Origin: an uncultured Clostridia bacterium
GTDB taxonomy: Bacteria; Bacillota; Clostridia; TANB77; CAG-465
Reading direction: 5' to 3'
Assembly (NCBI GenBank): GCA_934132895.1
Contig: CAKPAG010000017.1
Span: 1 to 15,591 of the forward strand
Length of the DNA: 15,591 nucleotides
In this document: positions 7,803-15,140 of the stretch, piece after piece
How positions within the stretch are numbered: position 1 is the stretch's first letter
Layout of the letters: each line of letters starts with the position of its first letter
Translations under genes and position numbers: made by a program
The notes under the pieces: generated by a model
What the model was told of the DNA's origin: nothing
The model's input: the letters and a program-made list of their open reading frames with translations, nothing else
Databases searched by the model: none

Positions 7803-8846
7803 TTATATATTATTTATAATATTTAAAAACAATCTACTAATTTTTTCTATTGTTATACACTTGTTCAATTCTTTGTTTTCTCCCGAATGTTCATTTGTCT
7901 TTACAGCTAATATATTAGCTTCTTGTGCAGCTTTAAAGCCTTTTAAAGAATCTTCTATAACTACACATTCATTAGGATTTACTTTCATTTTTTTCATTGC
8001 TAAAATATACAAGCCTGAATCTTGGTTCAAATTTTCTAAATCTTCTCTAGAAATTACTACTTCAAATAAATCTTTGACATCTAATTTTTCAATTAGAGAA
8101 GCTAGATCATTTTTTGAAGAATTAGAAACTAAACCGAATCTTATTCCCTTTTCTTTTAATTTTTTTATTAATAAAATATTTATATTTAACTCTTCATTAT
8201 TTTTAGATTTGCTAGATACATCATTTATTCCAACAAATATTGTAGTTAGCATATTATTTGGATTTATACATGAAAACAAATGATTTGCAACAAAATCTCT
8301 GTATGGTAGTTTTGCTTCTTCTAAACCTACACTTTCAAAATACTCAATAAACTTGTTTAATTTTTCTTTTATTTCTGAAATAGAATCGTTTAAATTGCTT
8401 GATAAGATTTCAAACTCGACGAAAGTTCCTACTCCTTTAATATCATCAATCATTATATTGTAATTTAGCTTATCAACTATTTTAGTATATACTTTTCTAT
8501 TTTTATTTACTATAGTATAACTATAATATCCTAGATTTTTGAGCATTTCTACAACATCATCATATTGCTCGATTTCCAAATCTATATTTCTTTCTAGTTT
8601 AGCATAACTATTTCCCTGAAAATTATTAGACTTTCCCTTAAACGTTAGTTCCAAAGTTTTATTATCTGTATTTCTTAATCTTAAACATGTTCTATTTTTT
8701 ATATATTTACTTTCTATATCTGTAAAGTATTCATCATTTTCTATATAACTATTATCTAATTTAAATTGTTGTGATATAGCAATTTCTTCTAAAAGTTTTA
8801 AATTTCCCACAAAATATTTTTCTTCAACTTCTATTCTATTCTTCAT
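7803..8846 (-). CDS. CYTH domain fused to a degenerate HAD-like domain
   Basis: 347 aa. Residues 1 to about 190 are a CYTH domain: ExExK as EVEEK at 6-10, CLRLR at 54-58, LELTFKGK at 65-72, LERNIDLEI at 84-92 and GTFVEFEI at 140-147. Residues about 195-345 resemble a haloacid dehalogenase phosphatase: LVSNSSK (motif II region, Ser241) and VVIEDSLKGFKAAQEAN (motif IV, Glu298-Asp299). The motif I region reads TIFVGINDV at about 202-210, without the nucleophilic DxD, and no motif III lysine is seen in NLNQDSGLY. The HAD half is therefore probably catalytically dead or regulatory. GAGGG precedes the ATG. The gene follows the Nudix gene by 47 bases and is the last clear gene of that operon. A CYTH phosphatase with a structural or sensing HAD-like tail is the best reading. 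Confidence 0.83.
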   Translation of the reverse strand: MKNRIEVEEKYFVGNLKLLEEIAISQQFKLDNSYIENDEYFTDIESKYIKNRTCLRLRNTDNKTLELTFKGKSNNFQGNSYAKLERNIDLEIEQYDDVVEMLKNLGYYSYTIVNKNRKVYTKIVDKLNYNIMIDDIKGVGTFVEFEILSSNLNDSISEIKEKLNKFIEYFESVGLEEAKLPYRDFVANHLFSCINPNNMLTTIFVGINDVSSKSKNNEELNINILLIKKLKEKGIRFGLVSNSSKNDLASLIEKLDVKDLFEVVISREDLENLNQDSGLYILAMKKMKVNPNECVVIEDSLKGFKAAQEANILAVKTNEHSGENKELNKCITIEKISRLFLNIINNI

Positions 8847-8893
8847 TTTTAATCCCTCTTGTTTAGTATATAATATACAAAAATACGCTTTAT

Positions 8894-9721
8894 CTAACTT
8901 AATAGCTTTTGTTCAATTTTCTTCCTTGCCTCAAATATATCCATTTTGTTATATTCAGTTGAATTTATTATTTTGCCCTCTTCCTTTTCATATGGCTTAT
9001 TTTGATGTAACAATTCCTCTATTACAAACATGTTATTATTTACATTTATATAATCCTTTAAATCTTTCTCATCTATATATTTTACCACATGCTTACTATT
9101 TTCTTCTGCTGACAATTCTTCCTTTTGACTATTTTCTAAATGTCCAAATACTACTTCTAAAATAGCATATCTATTTACACCTTTATATCCTGCATAAAAA
9201 TGATTATACATACTAATATCTGAAATTCTATCTATTTTAACATTTAAATATCCAGTTTCCTCTTTAACCTCTCTTAAAGCTGCTTCCTCTATAGTTTCAC
9301 CTTGCTCAATTCCACCCATTACAAACGATTTACAGTTTCTATTTTTACAATCTAAACATATATATTTATTATTTTCTAGATCTTTTATAACGGCTATTAC
9401 ACTATGACGAGTTTGAGTCTTTACGTCTTCTCTTGGCTTTTCTTCTCCTGTTCCATAAAAATATGGGGCTACAACTTGTTTTATTTCTAAGTTATTTTGT
9501 TTTGCATAATTATAATCAGAAATATTGTGAGCAGGAACGAAAAATCTATTTTCATTACTTTTTATTATAGGTAACATTTCATTTGTTATTGGGTTTATAA
9601 CCTTATCATCTTTGCTTAAGTTTTCTTTTGTGAGAAAAGCAGTCGCTCCTACTATTAGCTCGGCTCTTTCCAAATTTACATTGATTTTCTTTTTGTTTAA
9701 AGTTTCAACTATTATTTTCAT
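8894..9721 (-). CDS. Nudix hydrolase with a LeuRS-editing-like N-terminal domain
   Basis: 275 aa. The Nudix box is canonical (G-x5-E-x7-REVKEETG at 136-157), so the C-terminal half should hydrolyse a nucleoside-diphosphate-linked substrate with divalent metal. Residues about 18-88 resemble the CP1 editing domain of the LeuRS in this window. RAELIVGATAF matches the TRPDTIYGVTYM region, INPITNEMLP matches INPVSKKKIP, and FVPAHNISDYNYAKQNNLEI matches AVPAHDERDYEFAKKFNQEI. The editing Asp (HD in LeuRS) is Asn66 here, so classical amino-acid editing chemistry is doubtful. AGGAGG precedes the ATG. It lies between two CYTH genes in one operon. The Nudix call is firm. The editing-domain homology is my own reading of aligned motifs, and the substrate is unknown. 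Confidence 0.9.
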   Translation of the reverse strand: MKIIVETLNKKKINVNLERAELIVGATAFLTKENLSKDDKVINPITNEMLPIIKSNENRFFVPAHNISDYNYAKQNNLEIKQVVAPYFYGTGEEKPREDVKTQTRHSVIAVIKDLENNKYICLDCKNRNCKSFVMGGIEQGETIEEAALREVKEETGYLNVKIDRISDISMYNHFYAGYKGVNRYAILEVVFGHLENSQKEELSAEENSKHVVKYIDEKDLKDYINVNNNMFVIEELLHQNKPYEKEEGKIINSTEYNKMDIFEARKKIEQKLLS

Positions 9722-9796
9722 TTTTTATCCTCCTATAAATAATCTCAAATTGATACTTTTACTTACAGGTATAAATTAAATAATTGTATTAATTAT

Positions 9797-10282
9797 TTAT
9801 TCTTCTAATTTATATTTCAAATACAACTCCTCTATTTTTTTATATACTTCATCTACTTCTTGTTTTTCTCCCTCAATTGCTACTACTTTCATTTGAGGTT
9901 TTTGATATTCATCAATCTCAAATTTTACTTTTCCTTTAGTATATACATATCTTTTCCTTATAAGTTCTTTGTTTTCTTTAAATTCAAACATATTTAAAAG
10001 TGATTTTACAAATTCTTTGTTGCTATCGTTAATCTCAAGCTCAATAGATTCCTTAGACACTTTTAATATTTTTTCAGAGTCATCGGCTTCTTTAAAATTC
10101 AAATATGACTTTTCATTTTCACCTTGACTATTAGTAGTTATTCTAGCTAATATCCCGCTATTATTTCTATACAATACTCTCTTTTGTGAAACTATGCTTT
10201 TTTCCATATAATTTTCTTTTTTACAGAATTCTATAAAAGGATTAACATCTTTTACTTTAAAGCTATACTCGTATTCTAACAT
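9797..10282 (-). CDS. CYTH-like protein with altered ExExK motif
   Basis: 161 aa, single domain. CYTH features in order: EYEYSFKV at 3-10 (a degenerate ExExK with Ser at the Lys position), LARIT, SYLNFKEA, the ESIELEI strand, RKRYVYTKGKVKFEIDEY and VVAIEGEKQEVDEVYKKIEEL at the end. The two-stranded basic and acidic pattern of the triphosphate tunnel is kept, so it probably binds a phosphorylated ligand, but the altered metal-binding motif makes catalysis uncertain. AGGAGG lies just upstream of the ATG and the promoter at 10313-10341 fits. First gene of an operon continuing into the Nudix gene 75 bases downstream. Confidence 0.75.
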   Translation of the reverse strand: MLEYEYSFKVKDVNPFIEFCKKENYMEKSIVSQKRVLYRNNSGILARITTNSQGENEKSYLNFKEADDSEKILKVSKESIELEINDSNKEFVKSLLNMFEFKENKELIRKRYVYTKGKVKFEIDEYQKPQMKVVAIEGEKQEVDEVYKKIEELYLKYKLEE

Positions 10283-10312
10283 TTAAAACCTCCTACATTT
10301 TTATTTAACTTT

Positions 10313-10341
10313 GTTATAACATATAATATATTTTTAATCAA
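10313..10341 (-). promoter_or_regulatory. Promoter of the CYTH-Nudix-CYTH/HAD operon
   Basis: On the minus strand a -35 TTGATT (10341-10336) and a -10 TATAAC (10318-10313) are 17 bases apart, and TG-T precedes the -10 (an extended -10). It sits between the terminator of the upstream operon and the CYTH gene. Confidence 0.7.
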
Positions 10342-10353
10342 TATAAATAAATT

Positions 10354-10382
10354 AAAAAAATGAGAATATTTATATATCCTCA
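10354..10382 (-). terminator. Rho-independent terminator at the end of the VOC gene
   Basis: On the minus strand a 9-bp stem (TGAGGATAT / ATATTCTCA, one G-U pair) with a 4-base loop is followed by seven T. The left arm overlaps the last codons and stop of the VOC gene. It closes the Nudix-CYTH-phosphatase-GNAT-VOC operon. Confidence 0.75.
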
Positions 10383-10774
10383 CTGAATCTTAGCAAATAT
10401 CCATTTGGATCTTGTACCAAAAACTCTTTACACCCAAGCATTTCATCATCTTTCCTATACCAGTGTTCTTCTATCTCTTCAAATATTTTATAGTCTTCTT
10501 TTTTTAATCTATTATGTATTTCTTCAATATTTTTTACATCTATCTGAAAATTAATTCCTCTTCCTAAAGGATATTCCAAATTCCCTGTTTGCCATTTGTT
10601 ATTTTCTTTATCTATTTGTTGTATCATAATTTGAACTTTGCCTAGTTCTAAAAAAGCAAATTTATTCTCTTTTCTTTCATATACTATATTAAATCCAATA
10701 AGTTTTGTATAAAAATATATGCTTTCTTCTAAATTAAAAACATCTAACTCAGGTAACATCTGATTCCATTCCAT
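10370..10774 (-). CDS. VOC superfamily (glyoxalase / bleomycin-resistance-like) protein
   Basis: 134 aa, a single VOC protein made of two beta-alpha-beta-beta-beta repeats. The first has PELDVFNLEESIYFYTKLIG at 8-27 and FAFLELGKVQIMIQQ. The second has RGINFQIDV, the EEIHNRL helix, KEFLVQDPNGYLLRFSE and the C-terminus. Length and layout match the bleomycin-resistance/glyoxalase-like group, which either sequester drugs as dimers or catalyse metal-dependent reactions. Metal ligands cannot be assigned securely, so binding or catalysis is open. AGGGGG precedes the ATG. It follows the GNAT gene by 51 bases and ends in a terminator. Pairing with GNAT and ABC-F proteins fits a drug- or metabolite-defence role, which is inference. 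Confidence 0.85.
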   Translation of the reverse strand: MEWNQMLPELDVFNLEESIYFYTKLIGFNIVYERKENKFAFLELGKVQIMIQQIDKENNKWQTGNLEYPLGRGINFQIDVKNIEEIHNRLKKEDYKIFEEIEEHWYRKDDEMLGCKEFLVQDPNGYLLRFSEDI

Positions 10775-10825
10775 TTAATTTTCCCCCTAATACAATCTAA
10801 ATTTATTATATTAAATAAATATTTT

Positions 10826-11573
10826 CTATTTTCTAAAACATACCACTATTTCATCAGCTATATTTATATATCCTAACGATTTTGCCAAATTTATAGATTG
10901 CTTGTTATTTATATTTACAAAGTATATTGGTAGTAGCTTTCTTTCTATTACTGAATTTGTAAGACGAGCTACTACCTTTTTTCCATATCCTTTCTTTCTA
11001 TTTTTTTCATCTGTGCTAACAACAATATTTGCTCCTTCTGCGAAAATATCTGATACATAAGCCATTGAAGTGATTTTGTTTTCAGTTTTAATAATATATA
11101 TCATTTCAGTATCAATTATATTTTTAAGTTCCTTCCATTTCTTTTCTTTAAAACTTACATCATTTGATTTTTTCCCTGTATTCATAAAATACTTCTTATT
11201 ATTTTTATTAAGGAGTACTGCATCATTTCCAGTTATATTTAACTTAGTATCCCTATACATTCTATACATTTCTTTTACTTCAAAATTTTCTAATACATCT
11301 GAAAATAATTTTTTGAAAAAAGCTATTATATGCTTATTATTTAATTTAGTAAAGTCAATATCTTTTATATTATTTAAAACTAAATTATAATATTGATTTG
11401 AAACTGATATATATATTTCTCCGTTATATTTAGTGTAAATCAATGGGTAAAAAAATTCCTTGTTTAATGGAACCTCTCTTTTAGTTGTTCCGAATAAACC
11501 ACACACCATTTATTTTGACTGCTTTATCTATATCCAAAAATTCCAAATAATATTTGTTAAATCTATCATTCAT
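10826..11573 (-). CDS. GNAT family N-acetyltransferase, joined by a +1 shift at CGG
   Basis: The gene starts at ATG 11573 with GGAG about 6 bases upstream. 27 codons later the frame meets CGG (11492-11490, codon 28) and would stop two codons further on. Skipping the C gives a 248-aa protein in the frame that runs to 10826. The ATG at 11509 in the second frame has a TAA directly before it and no good ribosome binding site, so I reject it as the start. The C-terminal part has the GNAT acetyl-CoA loop RKKGYGKK at 192-199, preceded by the strands ITSMAYVSDI and ANIVVSTDE and followed by a helix and PIYFVNINNKQSINLAKSLGY. GNATs move an acetyl group from acetyl-CoA to an amine. The acceptor is unknown. 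The N-terminal half is less conserved, as in GNAT_acetyltran-like proteins. Third from last in the operon after the histidine phosphatase and before the VOC gene. Confidence 0.83.
11489..11492 (-). other. +1 frameshift site CGGA in the GNAT gene
   Basis: The minus strand reads TTT ATT CGG AAC AAC TAA in the start frame. Skipping C gives ATT GGA ACA ACT AAA AGA and continues through the GNAT domain. It is the only in-frame CGG in this gene. Confidence 0.8.
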
Positions 11574-11618
11574 AACTAACTCCATAAGCCATACAAAAGT
11601 TCTCTTTATTTCTACATA

Positions 11619-12212
11619 CTAGCCTATCTCTATTTGTTTTACTTTATTATTTTCTTTATCTATGTCAATTTGAAAAAGACTTGAACTTGCCACCTTTATA
11701 TTACTAAATTTATTAGACCAATTAGTATTTGTTACATAACTGTATATAGCGTTAATAACTCCACCATGAGTCACAAGCATTATACTATCAAAATTTTTAC
11801 TTTCTTTAAGAAGAGAATTAAAATAATTAATTATTCTAGTATAAAACTCTTGTGGACTTTCTCCTCCTGGATATCTTTCATCAATATCCAATGTATTATA
11901 ATAAAGTCCTGGATACTTTTCACTTGCTTCTTTATTAGACATTCCAGATAACTTACCATTATTGATTTCTCTTAAATTTTTAGTATATTCAACTTCAACA
12001 TTTATTTTTTCTGTTATTATTTCTGTAGTCATTCTTGCTCTTTTTAAGTCACTTGATATTATTCTTTGTATGTTATATTCTTTCTGTTTTGTTTTTAAAA
12101 ATTCAGCTAATTTTTTTACTTCTTTCTCTCCTACTTGGGTTAGAGGTAAATCACTCCATCCACCTCTATAACCCGGTTCATCTTGTCCATGCCTTACTAA
12201 GAAAATTTTCAT
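11619..12212 (-). CDS. Histidine phosphatase family protein (phosphoglycerate mutase-like)
   Basis: 197 aa. The catalytic LVRHGQ is at 5-10 with nucleophile His8. SSDLKRARMT at 53-62 provides the phosphate-binding arginines, Glu82 in LREINNGKLSG is the likely acid, and the second catalytic His149 lies in LVTHGG. Branch-2-like members are broad phosphatases and the name phosphoglycerate mutase is often misleading. The size and GESPQEFYTRI region fit the cobalamin/alpha-ribazole phosphatase (CobC) or general phosphatase group. The start lies 16 bases after the upstream CYTH stop with only a weak GGAT-type ribosome binding site, so translation may depend on coupling. Position between CYTH and GNAT genes suggests a small phosphorylated metabolite as substrate. 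Confidence 0.9.
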   Translation of the reverse strand: MKIFLVRHGQDEPGYRGGWSDLPLTQVGEKEVKKLAEFLKTKQKEYNIQRIISSDLKRARMTTEIITEKINVEVEYTKNLREINNGKLSGMSNKEASEKYPGLYYNTLDIDERYPGGESPQEFYTRIINYFNSLLKESKNFDSIMLVTHGGVINAIYSYVTNTNWSNKFSNIKVASSSLFQIDIDKENNKVKQIEIG

Positions 12213-12228
12213 AACATATATCCATTCA

Positions 12229-12819
12229 TTATACCAAAGATCTTGCTATAAGCTCATAAGCTTTCTTTACATCTTTTTCTCTTGTTATATTTATTCCTGT
12301 TTCTAATATTTGATTATACATTTCATCTTTTGCATTATCTATCTCACTTATACTTTTATTTGTAAAGTCATCTGAATTTTCATATTCTATTAAAGTCCCT
12401 AAATTTTCTACAATTTGAAAAGCGTACTCTAACGTACCTTTTGAGTACACTATAACATGATATTTTACTACAACCAATCTTTCAAAATCTAAATTTTTAA
12501 ATAATTCCTCGGCTTTTTCTAAATCACTACAATCTAAATTTATTTTGCTCTCTGAAATAACAGTACCTTTTTCATCATATTCTTTATTTTTGTAGGTTAT
12601 CTTTTTTATTTCTTTATCAGCCAATTTTAATTTTCTTAAAAGGACTGATTTTTTTAGTATATATTGTATATTATCTTTATTTAATTCATTTAACTTTGAA
12701 GTTAAATATATATCTTCTATATCACTTTCTCTAATTCTTTTATATCCTAGTTTTTCTAATTTTTTAATTGCAACTTTAACGTCTTCATTTAATCTTACTG
12801 TTATTTCAATTTGTTTCAT
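12229..12819 (-). CDS. CYTH-like protein (CyaB-like, degenerate)
   Basis: 196 aa. The order of elements follows CyaB-type CYTH proteins. The N-terminal strand EITVRLNE is where ExExK is expected (the second Glu and Lys are not conserved). It is followed by the helix VAIKKLEKLGYKRI, DIEDIYL, LLRKLKL, KITYKNKEYDE, the EKAEELFKNLDF helix, LVVVKYHVIVYSKG, and a late LGTLIEYE strand matching GTFVE/IE in other CYTH genes here. The altered first motif suggests lost or changed catalysis. A helical tail (SEIDNAKDEMYNQIL and onward) ends the protein. The start has GGGTG about 8 bases upstream. The stop lies 16 bases before the histidine phosphatase start. Family confidence is moderate because few catalytic residues remain. 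Confidence 0.72.
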   Translation of the reverse strand: MKQIEITVRLNEDVKVAIKKLEKLGYKRIRESDIEDIYLTSKLNELNKDNIQYILKKSVLLRKLKLADKEIKKITYKNKEYDEKGTVISESKINLDCSDLEKAEELFKNLDFERLVVVKYHVIVYSKGTLEYAFQIVENLGTLIEYENSDDFTNKSISEIDNAKDEMYNQILETGINITREKDVKKAYELIARSLV

Positions 12820-12944
12820 TCCTTTTCACCCATAACCATTATACAACAAAGTAACATATTTTGAAAGAAGAATCGAGATTATAATATGTATAATTATTTT
12901 TAATTAATCATCTATTAAGTAGTTACTTTAATTTTGAGTACCAG

Positions 12945-13394
12945 CTACAATCTTGTATCAAAATATTTTATTATAGTTTCTTTTACTTGCTTAGTAATTT
13001 TTTCATTCTTCATTATTTCATTAAAATCTTCCCAAGAATACGAATCATGCTCTGTTAAAAGAATATTTTCTGTACTTTTAACTTTGATTTCAAAATTATA
13101 TTGTCTTGCATTTTTTCCGCTCCCAGATTTGTAATCAAAGCTATTAATATAGCATACTATTTCTTCTAATTCAAGATTAGTTTCTTCTTTTACTTCTCTA
13201 GTTAAAGCCGTAAGTATATCTTCACCCGTTTCCATGTTACCACTTGGTAACTCGTCTATTCCTCCCATAAAATCATCAGTTTTTCTTGTCATTATTAATA
13301 CTTTATTATTCTTATCTTGTATTACAGCACCTACTACATTTTTTTCTATTCCTTCTTCTTTACCTTTTTCTAATAAATACATATAATTTTCCAT
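12945..13394 (-). CDS. Nudix hydrolase (149 aa)
   Basis: The start at 13394 (MENYMYLL) is chosen because AAAGGAGG lies 7 bases upstream. An in-frame ATG at 13424 would translate the Shine-Dalgarno itself. The Nudix box follows the consensus apart from its last glycine: Gly52, Glu58, then REVKEETN at 66-73 (Asn instead of Gly). It hydrolyses nucleotide-linked or related pyrophosphates with divalent metal, and the substrate cannot be read from sequence. The GGIDELPSGNMETGE segment resembles ADP-ribose/dNTP-type Nudix proteins. It is the first gene of the operon running to the terminator at 10354-10382, with a promoter at 13439-13467. A 125-base gap separates it from the CYTH gene. Confidence 0.9.
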   Translation of the reverse strand: MENYMYLLEKGKEEGIEKNVVGAVIQDKNNKVLIMTRKTDDFMGGIDELPSGNMETGEDILTALTREVKEETNLELEEIVCYINSFDYKSGSGKNARQYNFEIKVKSTENILLTEHDSYSWEDFNEIMKNEKITKQVKETIIKYFDTRL

Positions 13395-13438
13395 TATTCT
13401 TCCTCCTTTAATTTTTTGATTCATTTACAATACTTTAG

Positions 13439-13467
13439 ATTATACATTACTATACTATCTATAGCAA
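13439..13467 (-). promoter_or_regulatory. Promoter upstream of the Nudix gene
   Basis: On the minus strand a perfect -10 TATAAT (13444-13439) is 17 bases from a weaker -35 TTGCTA (13467-13462), leaving a leader of about 37 bases before the Nudix ATG. Confidence 0.6.
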
Positions 13468-13502
13468 TTGAACTTCTATATGAAAATCTAACGTAACAAT
13501 AA

Positions 13503-15140
13503 CTAATAATACTTTCTATTAATTGTACCTCTTAAGAAAGTAATTTTACAATTAGGATTTACTTTTTCTAAAAAATTCCTATCATGTGAACTTATAATTA
13601 AAGTTCCCTTAAAGTTCTGAATAACTTCTTCTAAAGCTTCTAAGCCCTCTATGTCAAGATAATTAGTAGGCTCATCTAAAATCAAAGTATTAATTTCATT
13701 AATAGAACATATTAATAAATAAAGTCTAGTTCTTTCACCAGGGCTTAAAATATTAAGTTTTTTCTCTCTATCTTCATATTTAAAAGCAAATTTAACCATA
13801 GTTGTAAAAATAATACTCTTTTCACATTTAGTATTAGCTTTTAAATACTCTTCGACAGAAAGGTTACTTACTTCACTTCCCTGAAATCCTTGTTGTAATA
13901 GAGAGCCAATCTTTAGTTTACTTCCTCTTTTAACTTTTCCAGATAACGGTTTAATTTTACCTAACAAAGTATTTATAAAGGTGGACTTTCCGGTTCCATT
14001 TTGTCCTACAAGTAATATTCTATCACCAAATTTTATATCAAATTTTCCAATACTTACTGAAAATCTATCGTCATACCCACATACTAAATCTTCTGTGTAA
14101 AAATACGCAGCCGATTTATCAATATCAGATAATTTAATATTTATGGCTAATGGCTCTCTTATTATTGGCTTTTCTATTTTTTCCATCTTCTTAATTTGAT
14201 TTTCAATTCTTTTGGCAGCACTAGAATTTGAACTGGCCCTATCCCTTTCGTAGCCTTTTGTATATTTATCGTTATCTGACATGGTTTGATGTCTACCAAT
14301 TTCAGCCCAATTCTTTTTTTGCTTTATACTTTCAGTCATATTAGAAATCTTCCTTTGTTGAATTTCATAGTTTTCCATTTGTTTATTTATTTTTTTCCTT
14401 TTATATGAGATATAGTCAGTATAATTTCCAGTATATTCGTTAATTCCTTTTGTATTTTCATCAATTTCTATTACTTTACTTGTAACATTATCTAACAACT
14501 TTCTATCGTGAGAAATTATTAAAGCGGGAGTTGAAATAGATTTTAAATATTTTTCTAACCACTCAATACTTTGAATATCTAAATTATTAGTGGGTTCATC
14601 AAGTAAAAGCAAATCTGGGGAACTCAAAAGCACAACTGAAAGAAGTATTTTACTTTTTTGTCCTCCGCTCAAACTAGAAATCTTTCTATTTAAAATAGAA
14701 TCGTTTAAACTTAATCCTGCAAGAGTCATTTGCTTTTTATATTCAAAATTGTATCCATCCATCTGGATATATTTTTCTTGTATTTCAGAAAATTTTTCAA
14801 AATTTTCTTGAATTGTAAGATCACTATTTTGAAGTTTTTCCAATTCTATTTTTAAAGGCATAATTCCTACACTCTCTTCTATATATTCATTTACAGTTTT
14901 ATCCAGTTCGCTCTCTTTAAATTCTTGCTTTAAATAACCTATGCTATTCATATTTTCCGAAATTTTTATTTCTCCAGAAGATGGACTTTCTATACCTGCA
15001 ATTATTTTCATAAGTGTAGACTTTCCGACACCATTTTTTCCTACTAATGCTACTTTTTGATTATCATAAAGACAAAACGAAACATCAGATATAATATCAA
15101 TTCCATTATATGATTTTGATATATTTGAAATCTTTAACAA
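13503..15140 (-). CDS. ABC-F family ATPase (ribosome-associated, possibly antibiotic resistance)
   Basis: 545 aa from a TTG start at 15140, chosen because GGGAGGTG lies 9 bases upstream. An ATG further up (15173) would translate through that site. Two ABC nucleotide-binding domains and no membrane segments. The first has Walker A GKNGVGKST at 34-42, LSGGQ at 157-161 and LLLLDEP at 177-183. The second has GQNGTGKST at 379-387, LSPGE at 465-469 and DEPTNYLD at 489-496. Between them, about 239-329, is a charged helical linker with GRHQTMSDNDKYTKG, the part that reaches into the ribosomal E/P-site region in ABC-F proteins. Members either tune translation (EttA-like) or protect ribosomes from antibiotics (Vga/Lsa/Msr-like). 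The linker length and lone gene setting leave both open. The Nudix operon follows 108 bases downstream. No leader-peptide attenuator is evident. Confidence 0.92.
   Translation of the reverse strand: MLKISNISKSYNGIDIISDVSFCLYDNQKVALVGKNGVGKSTLMKIIAGIESPSSGEIKISENMNSIGYLKQEFKESELDKTVNEYIEESVGIMPLKIELEKLQNSDLTIQENFEKFSEIQEKYIQMDGYNFEYKKQMTLAGLSLNDSILNRKISSLSGGQKSKILLSVVLLSSPDLLLLDEPTNNLDIQSIEWLEKYLKSISTPALIISHDRKLLDNVTSKVIEIDENTKGINEYTGNYTDYISYKRKKINKQMENYEIQQRKISNMTESIKQKKNWAEIGRHQTMSDNDKYTKGYERDRASSNSSAAKRIENQIKKMEKIEKPIIREPLAINIKLSDIDKSAAYFYTEDLVCGYDDRFSVSIGKFDIKFGDRILLVGQNGTGKSTFINTLLGKIKPLSGKVKRGSKLKIGSLLQQGFQGSEVSNLSVEEYLKANTKCEKSIIFTTMVKFAFKYEDREKKLNILSPGERTRLYLLICSINEINTLILDEPTNYLDIEGLEALEEVIQNFKGTLIISSHDRNFLEKVNPNCKITFLRGTINRKYY

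Noticed and set aside
2604..11573. Treating leuS, the ATPase, CYTH and GNAT genes as four independent pseudogenes or random sequencing errors
   Set aside because: All four breaks fall at in-frame CGG, no other in-frame CGG was found in the window, and all four have good starts and intact motifs in both parts. Read data would still be needed to exclude an artefact fully.
12848..12929. Inverted repeat AAAGTAAC / GTTACTTT between the Nudix and CYTH genes
   Set aside because: The arms are only 8 bp and 66 bases apart in very AT-rich DNA, with no T-run. Chance is likely.
13395..13424. ATG at 13424 as the Nudix start
   Set aside because: It would translate the AAAGGAGG site (as KGGR). The ATG at 13394 is ideally spaced from it.
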